Positions 44,501 through 55,967 are shown, counted from the first letter of the stretch. The stretch is DNA of 64,000 nt from Fusarium oxysporum f. sp. lycopersici 4287 (GCF_000149955.1 NC_030997.1:930001-994000); one strand, 5' to 3'. Translations and numbers: made by a program. Notes: generated by a model not told the origin, from the letters alone.

Positions 44501-44878
44501 ACATTTGTGTACCCAGGTCGGCGGCCGACTAACTTGAACTATGACGTTGTAGAAGCACTTCTGATTCATGGTGCAGCGGTCGACGTCGCTGATGTGAGTG
44601 GCAGAACACCGCTATCAGATGCAGCACAATATGGCATTCGCAAAACCGATTTCAGCCGGCTATTGCTTGACCATGGAGCAGATGTTAATAGGGCAGACGA
44701 CACTGGTACGACCCCACTGTCATATGCTGCTGTGTCCTATGACCCTGAAGCTCAAAATTGTGTGCAACTGCTTCTATATCGAGGAGCAATTCCTGATATA
44801 GTTGATGGGATTGGAAATACTGCTCTGTCATATGCGGCTACTGACACTGTTCGGGCTCTACTATCCATTTCTCTATAG
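41550..44878 (+). pseudogene. NACHT-ankyrin NLR with an apparent one-base frameshift
   Basis: Predicted STAND-type intracellular receptor. Exon 1 is 41550-41760 and exon 2 starts at 41833 after a 72-nt intron. The N-terminus holds FASTITGHNVDLGN (residues 14-27). The usual lead-in SLRFNQIDARHDNIKKAHAKTC and Walker A KGKPGAGKST follow, with Walker B VVVFIDALDECDE. After FARHPLKPEQLY the frame is lost at 42836-42838: homology continues one frame back (FAIRSHTEY...FILSSSKGLAEVT...VQFIHESVRDFLL), as if one T were missing from a run. About ten ankyrin repeats (for example HGRTPLCRAAQKGNAAAVAFLLSRGANIE) then run to the stop. As written, the product would end soon after the NACHT domain. A homopolymer sequencing error is an equal possibility. 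Confidence 0.85.
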
Positions 44879-45538
44879 TTTTCGGTTACTACTAGGAGCT
44901 TTTTGGTGTTGAACGTTTTGTCGGGTACAATGTTATGGTTTATCGGCGTTGCGAAACTGGCTCGCTGAGTTTGCCAATTCAGTACAGCCCAATATTGGAA
45001 TTTCGACGGGATGCTCCCCACTATGGATACCACAGCCATAACAGCTGCCGATGAGACGTTATCCCACTGATGGGCTGTGCCGACTCTGCATGAGCTGTGT
45101 AATGCCCTGTAACTCAAGTATAGCCAAAATGCCTTCCATATTTGGAACAGACTGCATCTGTCTCCACATGTCACTCGACATCGACCATGCGCGTGACCAC
45201 CTCAGATAAGGTGTTATGTAGTTGGTTGAACTTTTACAAGGGTCAACCAACAGCGTGGCTAAACTGAGCAAATGAAATGGAAAACATTCCTGTGTGCTGC
45301 GGGTTACTTCTGCAAAGGGAACGAGCCGGAATCCTTTCCATGCATTACCTATCACCTGTGTCAGAGGCCTGAAGTTTGACCTCACAAGCAGCAAGTAGCT
45401 ATGTAACCTCTCCACTCATAACCAGGTGTTGGTCCTGGGCATTATGGTGGGTGACTACGTACATAGTCCCAAGGGTCTCAACTACTTTATTTCCCTCATG
45501 TCCCTCCCTCCAAATCTTGTACGAGCAACCTTTTCAAT
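44879..45538. other. Intergenic, 0.66 kb
   Basis: No supported gene. A 118-codon minus-strand frame at 45059-45415 begins with GTG directly after a stop and is not called, although part of it looks mildly protein-like and could be a relic. Confidence 0.4.
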
Positions 45539-47854
45539 ATGCCTTGGAGTCGATACGATCTTGGCCAAACCAATATCTTCTATGATGAAGCAAAGCCTCC
45601 GCTTCCGAGCTTTGTGCTACCACCGCATGTAGAAGACGTCAGAAGGTGTTTGACGGACTTTTCTTGCCTATTCAACGAGAAGGATGAGACTTTTCATACT
45701 ATCTCAAAAGATATTGAGGAAGGGATGGAGCAAGGCTTGAATCCAGACCCAATTTGTAACGCAGCAGAGAGGATTCAGCATGAGGTTCTTAGCAAAGTGG
45801 GTGGGGGTTATGTGGAGAACGTGTGACAGGAAATCTTCAGAAAGCGCTTTTTCGATCAGCTTACCGACTCTCTCTCTTTATCAAAAGAAGATTCAAGACG
45901 GTAAGTTACTTGATACTGTACCAAGATAATAGAATCTAACCAAAATTCCAAGAGTATCACGAAGCATATACTACTATGATCAGGTGGCAAGGTATGACTA
46001 CCACGAAGTCTTATCCGACATGAATTCTTAACAAGAGAGACAGAAGCAGTGATGAAAATTGGACCTTATTCGAGTCCGGGAAGGAGGCAACAACCTCGCG
46101 ATTAAGGCCAGTCAAATGTCCAAAACCCGATCAAGCTTTTTTCTTGCCTATTTATCACCATCGCAACAATAGTGGACTCCCAAAAGTGGCAGATCCGAAA
46201 GCGCGGCAATGGAGCCAAGCTGGGGACACCCAACCTGTGGAGCCTTTCACATGGTCGACCCTTCAAGCACTGAACAAATTTGGCCTTGAACCGTCTCCGT
46301 TTCGCATATTCGAGAAGTCTCCGTTGGAGGCCAACCTCCGATGTTATCCTTGGCTTATAGTAGAGCACAAAAAAGAGAAGGATCAGAATGAGGCACTCGA
46401 GCGCGTTGTCAACTGCCAGGCCGCCAACGCTGCGGCTTGTGCCATCAGTCTGGTCCAGCAGACGGCTCAATATGCTGTTAAGCTTCCTAGACACGCACAT
46501 ATCCCTCCAATCCCTGTAATTACAACAGTTGGACCTTTTGTCACAGTATGGCTCATGTACTTTGCCGAGGACTTTGATGCGCCATGCAGCCGAAGGGATA
46601 CAGATGAGGTAATAACAAGGAGGTGGAAAGAGGGCTACGTACGTTTTGCAATCACGAGCCCATACACCGTCAAACACTATACTGATATCGATAGGTCATG
46701 CGAGCGATCTGGAAAGGCGACGTCAAAAACCTCACCGACATCATGGTGTTTCAGATGATCATCGAGAATACACACACGTGGGCAACCCGAGTCTTCAAGC
46801 CTTTAATCGCCTCGTATATCGAGCAGTGGAAACACATACACAGCGAGCAGAAGACAGGCATGGTGTCTGACCTACTGCTGACGGCCAAGTCAGAAGCATT
46901 TCGTCAGAAGACTATAGAAAAGCGAAGACTCGTCGTGCCAGTGGTTCGAGATCTACTAGATGCACCTGCAGGCATGGAACTAGATGATACGGCACATAAA
47001 AAGGTCACGCCGCTCTTCCTTGGTATGCTTATGCATCAGATATGCTCCACAGAGAGAGAATTCATTTCCAGCCAATCGACAAAGCGGTAACGGATAGGCT
47101 GCAGGTCATTGTTACGAATGGCTCTACAGTTACTACTCAAGTTGAAGCCCTTCATCGAGTTGAAGCAACAGCACAATTGCCTCTCAGGAGTCAGCGCGAA
47201 GAGACAACACAGAGTTCCAATTCAACGCAAGAGTCTCAGATTCCAGAGGTCGATAATGACGATCCAGATGACTCAGACTACCATCCTACAAGCTCTGAAT
47301 CACGATCAAGGTCACCCTCGGATGCCCACACAGACGATGGAGATGCTCAGTCTGAGGTTGCCGTTTCTGTAGCCTCTACTTCAGCTTTTTCATTTAGCTC
47401 CTTCTCAAAGGACACAACGGTCGTATGGAGACCTCCGAGTGATCCTGAAACACCAAAGGCTGGATCAAGTAGCAAGAAGGGATCTGAAAGACCGGATATT
47501 CTTCATCGACAGTCTTCGCAGCCATCTGAGGACTCTGACGACGCGACGCCGAAGCCGGCCACAGTGGGTCATGGGATTGATTTCAATTTTGCATCTCCAA
47601 TTTCAGGCTCGCCTCTTGAGCGACTAGGAAAGAATGCACTCGACGGGCCGCCACTGTTCGCAAGTCGATCGCCACCTGGTCAACCAAAGTGGCCACCGGG
47701 GCGAAAGTTTGTCTCACCAAAGACTCAAAGTTCTCCCAAGGCTCCCATACATCGGGGTGACATAATTCCATCCTCCCCTACAGATCCCAAGGCGAAACTA
47801 TACATTGACTTGACGAGTGATAGTCAGAGAGGCCACCCAAATACCAAGGAGTAA
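45539..47854 (+). pseudogene. Multi-exon gene of unknown family carrying an in-frame TGA
   Basis: I reconstruct exons 45539-45900, 45953-45991, 46044-46638 and 46695 onward, all with GT-AG introns in phase. An in-frame TGA at 45824-45826 interrupts exon 1, but the frame continues without other stops (QEIFRKRFFDQLTDSLSLSKEDSRR) to a good GTAAGT donor, so the TGA looks like a mutated Trp codon. A second frame change near 47020-47090 could be spliced out (62- or 68-nt introns with weak sites) or be a lost base. The core has YPWLIVEHKKE, which has the look of an E-x-K nuclease-type strand, and a helical region (DIMVFQMIIENTHTWATRVFKPL). The last 200 residues are Ser/Pro/Asp-rich and disordered. 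Function unknown. Confidence 0.6.
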
Positions 47855-48481
47855 ATGGCTGGATGGTCCTATTCTGATAAAGGGGGCTTTGGATATCATA
47901 TTGCATCACGTACATTCCTTTATCGCAGTACTCATTCTTATAGCTACACATTCTTTCCACTGTGGTGCTCTCAGATATGTAGCTTATGATATTTCTACCT
48001 CACAATCAAATTCCCATTGCTCTGCAAGCTCTGGCTCTTGTAAAAGTAGACTGTCGCGGATTGATAATCGCCCCACGTTATGAAGATGTAATTGGGATCC
48101 GCTCATGGCTCGGCTCTTGCTGGTTAAAGTTGATATCCGACACTGATCGGATATATAGGACGCCCGTTGCTCGATTTGTCAGTTTCGCCCAAACTTGGTC
48201 TTAATTTCTAAACCAGAGTCGGCTAGATCTACTGTCATCTAAATCGCGTATTTTGTAAGACCGTGATTAACAATAACAAGGATATGATGGTCTTTAACGT
48301 TAAAGTCTCGGCTAGCGTTACATAATGCTGGTATACATTATGGAGCATTGTATATAGCTTACGACTTCAAATGATAATTCAGTATATAGTTCCGTCTTGC
48401 CGTCCTGAGAATCCTTTTATTGATATTGACATTTACGTAATCAAGTCCCTTGAAACCGGAGTTGGGAGCCAGACAACAATC
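47855..48481. other. Intergenic, 0.63 kb
   Basis: 3' flank of the preceding gene and promoter of the MFS gene. No gene is seen. Confidence 0.4.
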
Positions 48482-50290
48482 ATGGGTGTAGCCAATTCTC
48501 TTCACGACACTATCCGGGACGCGCCTCTGGGACAGATTATCCGATTTGTTACCAAAAATCGCCTCTTCAAATACCCAGAAGAGCATCTAGAATTTGAGCT
48601 ACCTGCTGCCTGGAATCAATTACTCAGTAACGCCGATCACGGGTACGCATGCCATACTGGGACGGAGACCCCCTCGACGATCGTCAATCCAACAGCCGAT
48701 CAGAATACCATCGAAGGCTTAGATATCGAGAGCAAAGCGCTCGACACTGATGGGACCACTGACGCCGCGCCAAATGCTACCGAGAACGGGGTCATTCTAG
48801 TTGACTGGTACTCGGACCAAGATCCCGCCAACCCCCAGAACTGGTCGAACCTTCGTCGGGCCCTCGTTGGCTTGATCATTTGTTTCTACACTTTTGTTGT
48901 ATATCTAAGTTCAGCGATATACTCACCCTCAACAGAGGGCGTCATGGAGAGATTTGGAGTCAGCAACCTTGAAGCAACGCTCGGTCTTGCGATGTACGTT
49001 CTGGGATACGGCATAGGTCCATTGCTATTCTCTCCTCTCGGGGAAATCCCTCGTATCGGTCGAAATCCTGTCTGTATCGTCACTTTCGGGATTTTTGTTA
49101 TTATCTCCATTCCAACCGCTTTGGTTGATTCATTCGCGGGACTCATCGTCTTGCGGTTCCTGCAAGGATTCTTCGGGTCTCCATGTTTGGCCTCAGGTGG
49201 TGCGTCATTGGGTGATATGTATGGCATGATACATATGCCCCTCGCTATGATTGCTTGGGTTGGTGCTATGTCTTGTGGCCGTAAGAACTCCGGCATGCTT
49301 TGTTTTTGTTCGCGTTTTCTGACTGTTTCGCAGCATCCCTTGGCCCATTGATCAGTGCGTACGCCGTTACAGCAAAGGGGTGGCGTTGGTCTTTGTATGA
49401 GTCAATTTGGGTCTCAGCGCCGGTACTGATCGCTCTTTTTGTTTGCATGCCGGAAACAAGCGCCTCTAACATCCTACTTCGACGAGCCCAAAGGTTGCGC
49501 CGGTCTGCGGGCAGCCAGAGGCTTCAGTCTCAGAGCGAGATCGACCAGGCACATCTTACAGTCTCGGGCATAGCTGTAGACGCTTTGATCAAGCCCCTGG
49601 AGATCACCATCAAAGACCCAGCCGTCCTATTTGTACAGATATATTCGGCCATTCTCTACGCCATATACTACTCATGTAAGTAAACTATGTCTCTGTCCTG
49701 CATTCACATCTGACCATGTAGACTTTGAGGTCTTCCCATTAGTCTTTCCTGTCTATTATGACATGTCTACTGGAGAGGTTGGCCTTGTTTTCATCTGCAT
49801 CGCCGTTGGATGCATCTTGGCTATCATTCTATACGGTTTATATCTATATTACGTGCTCATACCACGAATGAAGAAGTCTGGCATCGCCCAACAAGAGGAG
49901 GTACTCTCGCCTGGACTTGCTGCCTGCTTCGGCCCGACTATTGGTCTTTTCATATTTGCATGGACGGCTAGGGTTTCCATACACTGGATCGTGCCCGTCA
50001 TTGGAGTCACGATCTATGCTGGTTCAATCTTCACCGTGCTACAGGTAGTATTCCTTTATGTCCCCATGACCTACCCTCAATATGCTGCTTCGCTGTTCGC
50101 AGCCAACGACTTCTTTAGAAGTGCCTTAGCCAGCGGCAGTATTCTATTCGCTCATCCACTTTACAAGAATCTCGGCTTTGCAAAGGGAACAAGTCTTCTT
50201 GGTGGTCTAAGCGTCATTGGCATCTTTGGCATGTGGGTGTTGTTCTTTTACGGTGCTAAGCTACGAGCCCTCAGCAAGTTCGCTACGTAA
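48482..50290 (+). CDS. MFS transporter, DHA1 family (multidrug resistance type), 569 aa
   Basis: Predicted plasma-membrane drug:H+ antiporter, Flr1/Mdr1-like. Exons are 48482-49280, 49334-49675 and 49722-50290, with introns of 53 and 46 nt. I chose the ATG at 48482 (context ATCATGG) over an upstream in-frame ATG at 48371 because family members begin with a similar N-terminal helix (LFKYPEEH). The fungal signature DPANPQNWSNLRR precedes TM1. YLSSAIYSPSTEGVMERFGVSNLEATLGLAMYVLGYGIGPLLFSPLGEIPRIGR covers TM2 and motif A, and FLQGFFGSPCLASGGASLGDMY is the DHA1 motif. About 12 TM segments. The substrate is unknown. Confidence 0.92.
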
Positions 50291-51036
50291 GCTAGGGATG
50301 GGCCTGTCTTTTGTTGCATATGAAGCATTGATCGTTGAGATAGACCCCCGATATAATCGAATCAAAACTGGTGGAAGGTATTTGGATATCGGCCAACTAT
50401 GAAAGGCTAGTATCAGACCATGATTGACAGTCTATTAACAGGGCCACATCAGACTGTTCGGAGAAAATGGTGACTCTTTAAGAGTTGCAGGACGGAATGG
50501 TGTATTATATTCAGATCTATAGATATTTGGGCAGTAAACTCTCCTCTCTGACAAAATCCACTACTTTAAGACATGCTTCAATAGTCTTCCTTTCAATCTG
50601 AAGTCCCAATGCCGCATACTAAGCTGTATTTCAGTAAGCTCCCGCAGCCTTAGTAGGAAGTATATTGAAGAGACGGTTTAGCTCTGTATTTCAGGTCTAT
50701 ATCTCGCCCAGACTCACTGTGCTTTTACTGTGCTACTCTCAATGATGACTTCAAGGGAAGCTCAAGTGATGTGTGGCAGCTGAGAGGGTATTCTGCCTGA
50801 AGATTCTTTTTGAGATGTGTTATTTAGAGTGGTACAGGTGGGAGCTGATGCTCACATTGTAGGCCTTACTTCGTCGTAATTAGGGGAAATTAACTCTGCA
50901 CGATTGTGAGATGTTAGAACACATCACAACACCTCTTGGTCATTTGTGGTAATAGTCCAAAGATCATATTGTGATGATTACTAAACAAGCTATTGGGGAT
51001 ACTGAGCGATATGTAGCTTTTGGTCATTGGTATGAA
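50291..51036. other. Intergenic, 0.75 kb
   Basis: Convergent 3' flanks of the MFS and epoxide hydrolase genes. Nothing coding is recognised. Confidence 0.4.
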
Positions 51037-52382
51037 CTAGGTGAATTTTTTTGTTCCCGAAGCTTCTTTATCTCCGAACCATGACCAGATATCGTCGAGC
51101 AGCAGATCAGGGACTTCATAAGCAGCAAAATGGCCGCCATGGTCATGTACAGTTCTCTTTAGAGCATTTCCTCCTCGCTTCGCCCAATCCAGCGGCATAC
51201 GATAAGTCAAGTCGTAAGGAAATTGACTGATAGCGACTGGGACCGCTACCAGAGGCAATGTACCAAAGTCGAGTGTTTCAAAACCCCCATCATTTTGAAC
51301 TTCCTTATAGAAACGCATGCCACCATACGGACCTTGGATCCAATACATCATGGACCAGGTAATGATCTCCTCGGGAGTCCATGCCATGATAGCAGGGTCG
51401 ATGACCCTGTTCATAATGGAATACATCCACATGGCGTTCCCAAGTGGCGAGTCCGTCATACCGTATGCGACGGTGAGTGGTTCCGTGGACATTATCAGTC
51501 GATAGCCTGATCCCTGATTCTCATACTTTTCTATAATCTCGATGTATGCAACTTCATCAGGCGTTGCTTCTCCCTGTGAAAGTCGGCGAAGGTCATTATT
51601 CCCGGGCTGGATAATCCAGAAATTACTGAGTGCCGAGATTACATGCTTTGGGAAACGGTGGGCTTGGTAGCGAAGGATGACACCACCAAAATCTCCACCT
51701 TGAATGACGTATCTGGAGTAGCCAAGCTGAAGCATCAGTTCGTTGAATGCATAAGAAGCCGCCGCGGGGCCAAAGCCTGGCTGCTTTGGTGCCGGAGAGA
51801 ATCCAAAGCCTGGGATCGAAGGGGCAACAACATGGAATGCTGGTACAGATGCATTTGGTGGATTCGTCAGATTCCCGATAATGTTACCAACCTCAAGGAA
51901 GGACCCGGGCCAACCGTGAATAAACAGCAACGGTATAGCATCCGACCTGGGCGAGCGGTGATGGACGAAATGCAGCGGTACAGAATGAGTGACGTTGTCG
52001 ATTTCAGGTTCAACAATAGTCGTAAACTGCTTGAATCTTCTCAAAGTATCAGTAATCATTGTTAGAACCTCTGTCTGTGTAATCCTTACCTATTGTTGAT
52101 AGAAGCTTCCGTAGCATTCCAATCATACTCATTGGCCCAGAAGTCACGAACGCTTGTGAAGTTCCCAGTACCGGGACCATCGCTTGACACATTTATGAAT
52201 AGTGGTGATCTTGTATGAGCAACCCGCTGCCGGGTATCCTCGATGAAGTCTCGGTCAACATGAATCCGGAACGGCTTTGGGCTCTTGGCAAAGGTGGCAT
52301 TGACATTTGGCAGAGAGAAGGGCTCTGAAGCAGCACAGAGGAGAGAGCCGACGGAAAAGATGAGTATATAAAGGCACCGCAT
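51037..52382 (-). CDS. Secreted epoxide-hydrolase-like alpha/beta hydrolase (EHN family), 431 aa
   Basis: Predicted epoxide hydrolase adding water to an epoxide. Exons are 52382-52090 and 52039-51037. The N-terminus MRCLYILIFSVGSLLCAASE is a signal peptide, so the enzyme is probably secreted; several N-x-S/T sites follow. The EHN domain shows PFRIHVDRDFIEDTRQRVAHTR and YDWNATEASINNR-RFKQF. The oxyanion motif is FIHGWPGSFLEVG, the nucleophile Asp lies in YVIQGGDFGGVI, and the base His in VHDHGGHFAAYEVPD. This is the microsomal-type family, which includes juvenile-hormone epoxide hydrolases. The substrate is unknown; detoxification of plant epoxides is one possibility. Confidence 0.9.
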
Positions 52383-53302
52383 GATGACTTAGGATGAAAG
52401 ATAGGTTGGATGTATGCGTTTGGTTTTGGCATAAAACACTCTTATACATTCATTCCATGATGATGTGACCCTGTCAGATGGTGCCTCACCTACCTTCTGA
52501 TTTATAAGCATTCTACATTCTTAACGAGTGTTCTCAAGTTTTAACGGTTTTATTTTGTGTTGACGGAGCACCAAGAGAGTTAATTGGGCAATCCTACGAA
52601 ACGTCATGGACTTTGGGTAATCCATCTGAGTAATCAACGCCCTTCTGATGACACGACTAATCGTAGTCGAATGGTACTACGTTAGATTATTTCCCTACAG
52701 CTTTGATAGCTGAGAAGATGATCTTCTTGAAAAATGCCGTAAGCGAATTTTTATTACCAAATTTGCTCATCCACCAGCTCCGAGATTCCCGACGCTGTAT
52801 CCGAAGGCGTCCGGATATAAATCACGTTGCCCAACCCAGCGATTGCGCTCGGATTACTCAACTGCTTGATCAGATAAACCACGTATATTGGATAATAAAC
52901 TGTGTACACTAAATCTCCCGTTCGATCCATACACAAGAGCTTAGGGCTGTCTGCAAGTACTCTAGTCCTCTTTATCAGTACAAACGGACTTATGCCCACT
53001 ATACTAGCAACTTTCTGGATGAGAGAAAAACGCAAAGGCAATAAAACTTCAAATTGACTCTTGGGACTATATCCGAATGATCACGGAAGTTAGGTACCAC
53101 AATCAGACTTTAGGACATTTGTAATCTTGGAATCCCTAGTGGAGACTCTACAACCCTTCACGTTATCATCAACACCTCTCAATATGGTGCTTTGTAACGA
53201 TCTTGGCCATAAATAGGCCATGCCATCATTCTATCGCTATTCTGTTATTTATTGACTTACACAAACATCTACTGCAGCATCTATCTTTCATCAACTATAG
53301 TC
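52383..53302. other. Intergenic, 0.92 kb
   Basis: Divergent promoters of the epoxide hydrolase and the DJ-1 family gene. A 95-codon minus-strand frame (52754-53041) is hydrophobic but unsupported. Confidence 0.4.
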
Positions 53303-54022
53303 ATGGCTACCGTTCAGTTCGGCATTCTGGCCTATGCGTATCAGGTAATTGACGCCAGCGGACCTATGGACCTCCTCAACTCGGCCAACAAGACGGCATT
53401 CCTAATTAATCGAGAGTACGGACCTGTTAGCGATGATCTCATCTCACAGGCACCACAATTCACATTCCACCATATCGGCGTTACCAGAGATCCTGTTAAG
53501 CTCGGCACCGGCCAGATGACTATCATCCCTACAACCTCAGTTGATGACTGCCCCGAGCTCGACATCTTGCTTGTTCCAGGACCTTACCTCGGTAACTTCG
53601 ACTTGCATCCGAAGCATGCCGACTTCATACGTAAACATGTCGCTGCCGGCAAGTTGCTCTTTACAAGCTGCACAGGTGCTAGTCTTGTCGCATCCACGGG
53701 TGTTTTGAACGGGAAGACAGCTACTGTCAACAACATCGAATTTGATTGGGTCCAAAACCGCTGGCCACAGGTCAATTGGACACGAGAGAAGAAATGGGTC
53801 ATTGAAGGGAATATCTGGACTGGATCTGGTGCTGTTGCCGCTATGGATATGGTGGCTTACTGGCTCAAAGAAAATTATGGCCTGCCTGTGCTCATTCAGG
53901 CTGCCTCGACACTGGACTATGAGCCTCGGGATGCGGATGGTCTGTTCAATGTTTTGCCTCAAAGATATGATTCTAAGGGAGAAAAGACCTCTACTCATGT
54001 ATTCAAGTATTACGATTCTTAG
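53303..54022 (+). CDS. DJ-1/PfpI family protein, 239 aa
   Basis: Predicted member of the glutamine-amidotransferase-like DJ-1/PfpI superfamily, close to the fungal ThiJ/isonitrile-hydratase-like group. Single exon. The nucleophile elbow LLFTSCTGASLVASTGVLNGKTAT carries the conserved Cys. LDILLVPGPYLGNF is the preceding strand and Glu/Pro region, and WVIEGNIWTGSGAVAAMDMVAYWL is the C-terminal signature with the conserved substrate-side helix. The frame opens at 53252, but the ATG at 53303 (TAGTCATGGC) starts the domain exactly as in relatives. The exact reaction is unknown; relatives hydrate isonitriles or act on glyoxals. Confidence 0.88.
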   Translation: MATVQFGILAYAYQVIDASGPMDLLNSANKTAFLINREYGPVSDDLISQAPQFTFHHIGVTRDPVKLGTGQMTIIPTTSVDDCPELDILLVPGPYLGNFDLHPKHADFIRKHVAAGKLLFTSCTGASLVASTGVLNGKTATVNNIEFDWVQNRWPQVNWTREKKWVIEGNIWTGSGAVAAMDMVAYWLKENYGLPVLIQAASTLDYEPRDADGLFNVLPQRYDSKGEKTSTHVFKYYDS

Positions 54023-54185
54023 ATAGCACGACTCTCACAGTAGAGAAAGCACCAAGTTGCAATAAAGTACACTATGCGGAAGAGTTAATAATAAACCCGT
54101 TTCGTTACCTCATAAATCTCCGATGTCAGCATTATTTCCGCTTGGTTATTCCCTCTCGGGCCGCTTCCCCTCCCACTTTTAGTCA
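54023..54185. other. 3' flank before the assembly gap
   Basis: Short non-coding stretch that runs into the run of N. Nothing is recognised. Confidence 0.4.
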
Positions 54186-54686
54186 NNNNNNNNNNNNNNN
54201 NNNNNNNNNNNNNNNNNNNNNNNNNNNNNNNNNNNNNNNNNNNNNNNNNNNNNNNNNNNNNNNNNNNNNNNNNNNNNNNNNNNNNNNNNNNNNNNNNNNN
54301 NNNNNNNNNNNNNNNNNNNNNNNNNNNNNNNNNNNNNNNNNNNNNNNNNNNNNNNNNNNNNNNNNNNNNNNNNNNNNNNNNNNNNNNNNNNNNNNNNNNN
54401 NNNNNNNNNNNNNNNNNNNNNNNNNNNNNNNNNNNNNNNNNNNNNNNNNNNNNNNNNNNNNNNNNNNNNNNNNNNNNNNNNNNNNNNNNNNNNNNNNNNN
54501 NNNNNNNNNNNNNNNNNNNNNNNNNNNNNNNNNNNNNNNNNNNNNNNNNNNNNNNNNNNNNNNNNNNNNNNNNNNNNNNNNNNNNNNNNNNNNNNNNNNN
54601 NNNNNNNNNNNNNNNNNNNNNNNNNNNNNNNNNNNNNNNNNNNNNNNNNNNNNNNNNNNNNNNNNNNNNNNNNNNNNNNNNNNNNN
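54186..54686. other. Assembly gap, 501 N
   Basis: Unresolved scaffold gap. The left edge ends TTTAGTCA, and the right side has the same word 8 bases in, so a short tandem repeat across the gap is possible. Reading frames that run through the N are meaningless. Confidence 0.99.
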
Positions 54687-55211
54687 GTAACAATTTAGTC
54701 AATAACGAGAATCAAGGCAGATGACAACTACTGCTGTCACTTCTGGGCGTTGCCGAGTCTACAGACCCCCTATGGCAATACATACATGCATGAACTCCAC
54801 AGTTACGCATAGAGTTTTATGAGTTGGAAATCCTAGAATGATGCACCTCATTTTCCTTTTGACGGGGCTCTCTTGAGTAGCATCCAAGCGAGTTTGATCT
54901 GCTCTATTGGCTACGACTTCATGATACCAACTTTTGTGCCTTGATCCTAGAACGGTCGCTCGGATGTAACACTTTCCGCTTATGAGTATGTTCCCTCATG
55001 GCTGTGTCAGTGTCGATGCAGGATAGTCTCCGGTGAGCCCTCAGTGTCCTACGGTTGGAAAAGGCGGCGGCATCTGATGGAACGTCGCGGGTAGAAAAAG
55101 AACCCAGGCTCCCCTTCTTTATTGTGACAATCAACCCTTCATAGTCTTATTCACAGACACGAAGACACTTGTAACCACAAAAATCTGTTATTTGAACAGT
55201 TCTATCTCATC
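54687..55211. promoter_or_regulatory. Region between the gap and the small secreted protein gene
   Basis: About 525 bp without a supported gene. It contains the presumed promoter of the secreted protein gene at 55212. Confidence 0.4.
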
Positions 55212-55647
55212 ATGCATTTTACTAGCCTTCTTTCCGTTGCCACCTTTGCCGCCGCGGCCATGGCTGCCTCAGTCCAGGTCAACTTGTCCGTTTGCCTGCA
55301 CTGAACGCAACATGTCTGATGATCTAATCAAAATTTAGCTACTCAGATACTGGCTGCCAGAACTTCATTGGATCCCGCTTCATCGACTTTGATCCGAGCC
55401 AGGGTGGTACACACCATAGCGGTGGCCCTGCTGGATCTCATGGTGGGCTTTTGGTCAACTCCAACGGAGACAACCTCGCCTGTAGGCTTCTCATTACCTA
55501 TTCCACGTAGACAATGTGCTAACTCTAAACTTTGCAGTTCGCGGATTTAGCAACCACCCTGACGGCAGTAGCCCTTTCACTGGCAATGTCGTGGATGACG
55601 AATGTATTGGTACCCTCAGTGGTGTTGTTGCCGTTTTTATCGTCTGA
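55212..55647 (+). CDS. Small secreted protein, 108 aa
   Basis: Three exons (55212-55285, 55339-55481, 55538-55647) joined in phase across 53- and 56-nt introns. It is missed by simple frame calling. MHFTSLLSVATFAAAAMAA is a clear signal peptide. The mature part is about 88 residues, with only two Cys (in TGCQNFIG and DDECIGT), and a Gly/His/Asn-rich middle (GGTHHSGGPAGSHGG). A short hydrophobic C-terminus (TLSGVVAVFIV) ends it. No family is recognised; small secreted proteins of this kind can be effectors or cell-wall proteins, but nothing here proves either. It lies next to the assembly gap. Confidence 0.75.
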
Positions 55648-55967
55648 ATGCCATGTATTCCATGGAACTAAAAGACAATGCCACCCTGGGAAGAGACGGT
55701 CGGCGATTATGGGCATGCGAATCCCAGTGATGCACGTGGGGATGAAATGACATATTCAACATATGGGTCATTCTTTAAGTAGTCACAGTCATTACATACA
55801 ATTCACTCGTTACGGTCATGGAAACTACTTGATCCAACAAACCCGGTCACCATAGCGCTTTTTACGATGTGCATTACCAATTTGATCCTAAACCCTTTTC
55901 ATTACGCAGCAGGTTGTGAAATAGTACGATGTCAAGTTCATCTCGCTAAATTAGCGATTCTACTATA
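55648..55967. other. Intergenic, 0.32 kb
   Basis: Convergent 3' flanks. Nothing recognised. Confidence 0.4.

Noticed and set aside
45059..45415. 118-codon minus-strand frame
   Set aside because: It begins with GTG right after a stop, and no domain is recognised. It might be a relic but cannot be supported.
52754..53041. 95-codon minus-strand frame with hydrophobic stretches
   Set aside because: No family, no clear promoter or intron logic; consistent with a chance frame in an intergenic region.
54142..54702. Reading frames crossing the gap
   Set aside because: They consist of undetermined bases and carry no information.
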